A DNA stretch of 64,000 bases from assembly GCA_026182355.1 (NCBI GenBank), contig JAPFBL010000229.1, positions 62,001 through 126,000 of the forward strand. The letters are read 5' to 3'. Below the pieces are notes generated by a model. The model had not been told where the DNA came from. It saw only the letters and a program-made list of their open reading frames with translations, and ran no database searches. The position numbers were made by a program, and so were the translations under genes. Below are positions 59,226 through 64,000 of this stretch, piece after piece. How positions within the stretch are numbered: the stretch's first letter is position 1; each line of letters opens with the position of its first letter. This DNA comes from Hermatobates lingyangjiaoensis. Lineage: Eukaryota; Arthropoda; Insecta; Hemiptera; Hermatobatidae.

Positions 59226-59312
59226 ACCCTGACGAAGACCGCTTTCACTTACAGTTGAAAGTTTCAGTCTCTTTTTCTGATTTTTTACTGTGGTTTGAAC
59301 GTTATTTATATA
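59226..59312 (+). repeat. Solo AGAUCU-family unit, decayed
   Basis: CTGACGA (59229-59235), extra A, GACCG with a mismatched partner CAGTT, GAA, AGTTTC for AGATCT, AGTC. It ends with actgtggtttgaacgtta as in the other copies. Inactive by stem III loss. Confidence 0.6.
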
Positions 59313-61495
59313 AAAAGAGAACTATTTTAATGGGACATCAATAGAGATAATGTTGTTAATTTCATTATTAAGATATTCAGCTGAAAAAAGTGTGCACCCT
59401 AGAAGGAAGAATTGTCTAAAAAGTATATTTAAATATTTCTGGTTTAGGCAAACAAAAATGGACACAAGCAATGGACACATTGGTGGTTTTCCTAAGTACA
59501 CTAAGTACTGACTCTTTTAATAAAGGACATCTAATCGGGGAAATTTAAAATTTACTAATTCTGCCAATGTGAATTTGATTGTCGACAGTAAGTATTTAAT
59601 TCATTTATAAAGCCACATTTGTTCATAGTTTTCGTGGAGTTGCATAATATATCGTCAATAAAATGGAATATTTTTAATTTATTTGATAAAAATTAAGTTA
59701 TCATTTTCGTTTAAAAAACCAATTTTTACTTAATTACTCTCTTCTGGGATATGCAATTAGCCATAGCGAGACCATATATTAGTTTTTAAATTAAATCTGT
59801 TATTTTAATTTATCATCAACTGAAAAAGAGAAATATCCACATATAATAATTAGCTGAATTAGTTGCATATAAAACGAGGAATAGATAACTAATTTCTCCT
59901 GCAAAAAATAAACGATTATTCACAGGTACATTAGTAATCTAATATTTTAATCAGTACTAACATTACATTCTAATCAGTCCACATCCTTTTTTTATTTAAC
60001 AAATTAAATTGTTACAACTAACATGGCTGTTTGATATTCTAGAAGTTATTTCAACTCATGACTCTAACTCGCCACCTTGATAAGGCATACGACGCCAAAC
60101 CCACCGTACTCAAACATAGTAACCCAACTTCAACATCATTATTTATTCATGTACTTATCAGGGTTTATGAATGAAACTACATCATTAATAACAATTAAAT
60201 ATAAAATGAAAATAATATATCTGACCATTTTTAAATGATATTCTTTTTTTTTTTACTGTAATCTCTTAAAACCAATTCGGGATGAGAAAGGAAAATGCAA
60301 ATTCTTAGGAAAAGTTACCAGTTTCCCCTCCTCCCTTCCGCCGTTCGTCATTATGAAGACAACTTTACGATTTGAATTTCTTGCCTGCTTAAATTTATTG
60401 ATCCAGTCACCGAGATCTTTGATTCCGGGGCGTTTAAATTTGAAAACTTGTCACAAAGTTTAAAACGTGCGAGAAAATAATGACACCAGTGTTAACCGAC
60501 TCCCTTAATAATTGTGCTATTGTTTGGATTTTACTTGTTTCTATGCTTCAACACTTGTTCGTATATATTATCTTCATCCATGTTATCACAAAGAGAATGT
60601 TTTGAGCTAACCACCTCGACAATAGGAAATTTTATATAAGCATCAGTCACATTTAAACTGCACTTTTACTAAAAGGAAATAATCAAGTAAGAAATATATT
60701 TCACGTATATACCCAATGATTATACTTGAAGGTAACTGAAATATAATTCTGATATTTGTATTAATTAAATCAGGTGTGGTTTGGTGCATGTGTATCTACA
60801 TATTGTAAGTGGTCCCGTTTGCAATGTTTGCAGTACATAGTACGAATTAGTTTATTGATATCCTTATTCTGCACAGAAGATTAACTGCATAACACTAGAT
60901 ATTTCAGTTGTTGAAATTCACAACTATTATGTTTTTGTTTTTCAACTTTAAAATTATTGAGACTTTCAACTATTTTAATAGATAACAAATAGTTATATTG
61001 GATAAAGTTTAATATCATTTAATATTTTACAACAAGTTTATATAAGATAGAATTTGCAACCTTCTTAGGACGAAAAAAATTAGTAACCATAAAAACGTAC
61101 AATTATAAATTGTCACCATAGGTTGCAATTATTTTAATAAATACAAGCATTATGAAAAACAGTCATTTGTTCATTAACAATTCTTTATAATTTTGAGGAG
61201 CAACGGACGTTTATAGCATTATCTCTCGGTATAAAAAGAACTCAAATAAAAACACTTGAGAGGCACAGACTTTCATGTAGATAAAGATAGTCTGTGTAAC
61301 TGGTAACATTGAATAGATACAAGAAAGGAAATTAGGTCATTAATTTCATACTTCAGTATGGAGTAGCAATATATAACTTAAAAAGGATAATAAATGGTAC
61401 AATTCCAGAATGATTCATTGTATAGCCACATGAGACCTGCAGCAAATAACATCAAAACTCAGTGGATTGGTCCAAGAGATCGGTAGTGCAAGATG
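59313..61495. other. Gene-free sequence
   Basis: AT-rich with a small less AT-rich patch at 60290-60450 and no recognised frame. Confidence 0.4.
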
Positions 61496-61498
61496 CTT

Positions 61499-61541
61499 AC
61501 TTAAAGTAAAGTTGAGTTTAGGCCACTCCAGACATTTTCTT
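61499..61541 (+). mobile_element. Right-end fragment of the CTTTACTATAAGTAA family
   Basis: Reads TTACTTAAAGTAAAGTTGAG then tttaggccactccagacatt. A separate internal piece of the same family follows at 61990-62170. Confidence 0.55.
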
Positions 61542-61989
61542 ATGTTATGCATTTGAGATATGTGCAAAAATACATTGGTATTTTTGGTTTTTCTCTTTCT
61601 TTTTTGGAAATATTACAGTATACTCAAGCACTCTATGGTCTTTTCACACAGTCAATGTATGTTTCTCACACTTGAGACTCTTGTATGATACCTGTTTTGG
61701 TATTATTCCGCGCACTCTGCTTCTTCAGCAATATCGCGAGTAATAACAGAACAGATTGATGCCTTTTAACGTAAAAGCTCTTTCGTCGTATCTCGGGGGC
61801 ACCAAGCCCTAGCCGAGGATAGAGGCAATGTCATCCTCCTAGATACGCCCGAGGTTGACCAAGCGTAGGCGAACTTTTTCCACTATCTCTTGTATGAGAT
61901 CTGTTTTGATATTAAGACGTGTACCCAGCTTTCCAGCTATATCACGGATCTTGTATGAGACCAAAAATTTGTGTCTAAATATTTGTGGG

Positions 61990-62300
61990 CAAGCTGGAAA
62001 AAACTCGTATTTTATAGAAAAATGAGCCTTATGCTGTAAATGAACCCTACACTTTTTGTGCAATATTACATCATGAAAAACTACCTTTTCTAGCAAATTG
62101 GTTTTTGATAACAGGTTTTTTCTCTTATCAATAAACTCTAGAGTATTGAAATTTTATTTATTATTTCAATAAGTAACGATAACAGTAGCTGAAAAAATCT
62201 TCATATTTTCTCTGTACATAACTGTATATGCTTTTTTTTTTTAATTAAATGTAACAATTTTGATTCATGATTGAATATGAAAGCTTTAGAACAGATATGT
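61990..62300 (+). mobile_element. Internal fragment of the CTTTACTATAAGTAA family
   Basis: Diverged match to copy B between aaaaatgagcc and the acttttaattaaatgtaac region. No termini. The minus frame at 61839-62096 overlaps it and is not supported. Confidence 0.4.
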
Positions 62301-63949
62301 AAATAGAATATAGTTATTGTAAAAAAGAGACTGACGAACATAGGCACTTTAATTATTATAGTGATATAGTCACAGCAGATTGTTCTGATTCATTGATTTT
62401 GAAGTTCTTTATACCTTAATATTATTAAGGTATATATTTATATATACCTATAAATTTATAAATAAATATACCTTTATAAATATATAAGTATATATTTATA
62501 ATTAATATTGAAATATTTCTTATGCCTATCATATTATTTGATAGGCTAATTCTTACAACTTCAAAATTAATTCAGTGCCATTTAAAATAACTTGGTCTTT
62601 TAACACATTAACACCCTGATCATGTTAAGTTAGTGAGACACATCAGCGTTGGAAATTTTTTTAAAGAAAACATTTATCCGACAATATAAACTTTACTTTT
62701 TCAACAGGCATTATATAATTGTATTTATTTTGAAATTTTTGTTAACTTCCCAAATTTTTTGATGATGAACCAAACAAAATTTAGTTAAATCTACTCATTG
62801 AAAATACTGATGATACCAGCAAGTCATGGTTAATGAAAGGTAGCAGACTTAAGATTTTCTCAATTACACGTTCACACTGAATACTGAATGTTTTTAGTTA
62901 CGTGTTTAAAAGAAGCATGTTTTCAACAGTTTGATTAATTTCGCCCAGCTAACTGAGAATATGTAGGCTTTACAACCTTGTTGTTCTTTTTTACATTTTA
63001 AGAAAGTAGATGATAGTTATAAAGAAGTCAAGGCATGTTGTAGACAATAAATATTACGTCGGTTTTCAGATTTCGTTCAAAGTTTTAGATTATTAAGGCT
63101 CATTAAGTTATCCATAATGTTTAAGAGTATTTTTCTTTCTTTTTTTATCATGAGTAGTTCTTGCTCTGCCTTGATAAGTGTATCAGTCTCTACGTCAACT
63201 ATTCAGTGACATAAATGACGGGGTCTGACAATCCTATATAATTGAAATATATCCTTGCCTGTAACCTTTTACAATAGTTTATCAACTGGGAAGCGAATAC
63301 AGTGATAGGAAGAAAGAGTTTGTTGGTTGCGTATGTTGCCAATTACTCAGATCCATTAATTTTCATTCATTACTCTTCATTTTCATGATGTTGTCTGTTT
63401 ACAGTGATGATTAAGGAATAAATCTTGGTATACATTATCAAATAACATTGGTGACATTAGACCTTTCATTGTGTATTCCCAACAAACTGTGCTTGTCTAA
63501 ACATATAAAGTGAAATATTTGCTTGTAACTGAGATATTCCATTCAAAATGAAATGGTCTCTCTTGCTACCTGGTTAGCAAACAAACCGAGCCCAGCTGTT
63601 ATTGCTCAAGGAATTCTATTTGGACAGAAAATGCTAATATAAGTGAATGCAGCCTGCTTTGCCTCGCTCACTTTATTGATCGTAGTTCACCTGTTTGTTT
63701 AGAGCGAACCGCATCTCCTTTGTCAACTTCTCTGTTTTGTTTGTATTTACATCTGTCTGCCGTCAATACGATTTCTTAAACCTTTGAATATTATATTTTA
63801 CTCATTTATGGTTTATATTTACTTCATGATACAAAATCTAATAGTTATAATATTATCCCAGAATCAACCAACACTTTGAACTGAGCTTGTATTTATCTTT
63901 GAATAAGTAAATTTTTTTTTCTCACTCTAAGAAGAATCATATACTAGGA
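62301..63949. other. Gene-free sequence
   Basis: AT-rich, with a TA/TATA-rich palindromic patch at 62425-62505. Nothing else supported. Confidence 0.4.
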
Positions 63950-63999
<50 letters not shown>

Positions 64000-64000
64000 C
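63950..64000. repeat. (TA)n tract at window end
   Basis: A TA repeat with one short interruption runs to the last base, so its full length is unknown. Confidence 0.95.

Overview
This is a gene-poor, AT-rich (about 70% A+T by eye) eukaryotic window with long intronic or intergenic stretches, many (TA)n tracts and dense transposon debris. The only host protein-coding sequence I can defend is one internal exon (1813-1970, + strand) of an immunoglobulin-superfamily gene of the Dpr type (defective proboscis extension response). That family belongs to arthropods and their close relatives. Together with the large introns and the hammerhead-bearing Penelope-like elements, it suggests an arthropod. 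A chelicerate such as a horseshoe crab is possible, but this is an inference from general impression and not shown by the sequence.

The window is mostly mobile DNA. (1) A 5'-truncated Penelope-like retroelement (PLE) lies at about 15976-17313 on the minus strand. It keeps the end of the reverse transcriptase, a Cys-rich knuckle and the GIY-YIG endonuclease. Its 3' non-coding region carries a well-formed hammerhead ribozyme (16058-16099) and ends in (TA)n. (2) About two dozen other hammerhead-like units of at least six sequence families are scattered from 10 to 59 kb. Some are single and some are near-perfect head-to-head inverted pairs, and many sit beside (TA)n. I read them as solo or paired PLE pseudo-LTRs. 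They share a core CUGANGA-N-stem II-GAA-short palindrome-UH, with strikingly different stem sequences. (3) Three minus-strand Helitron copies (1-337, 14362-15680, 49369-51517) have TC 5' ends, a hairpin plus CTAG-like 3' end, and decayed PIF1-helicase C-termini that share the same stop codons. (4) Two hAT copies (10914-11611 +, 32564-33083 -) carry transposase C-terminal remnants. (5) A non-autonomous DNA element family of about 1-1.7 kb, with CTTTACTATAAGTAA near both ends, occurs in about ten copies. (6) A DNA element with TIRs rich in CCGAAAATAAG lies at 41318-41884. (7) A LINE C-terminal zinc-knuckle remnant lies near 26.8 kb.

Layout: 0-5 kb holds a Helitron end, the Dpr exon and a minisatellite. 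5-9 kb holds two copies of the CTTTACTATAAGTAA family. 10-17 kb is the densest hammerhead/PLE zone, with Helitron and hAT copies. 17-27 kb is sparse, with a 24-bp minisatellite and a LINE tail. 27-47 kb mixes hammerhead units, an hAT copy, a DNA element and inverted repeats. 48-53 kb holds a Helitron and a second hammerhead cluster. 53-64 kb is mostly empty sequence with two more hammerhead loci.

No tRNA, rRNA or complete protein gene was found. Further Dpr exons were not seen, so they are either outside the window or too short to recognise by eye.
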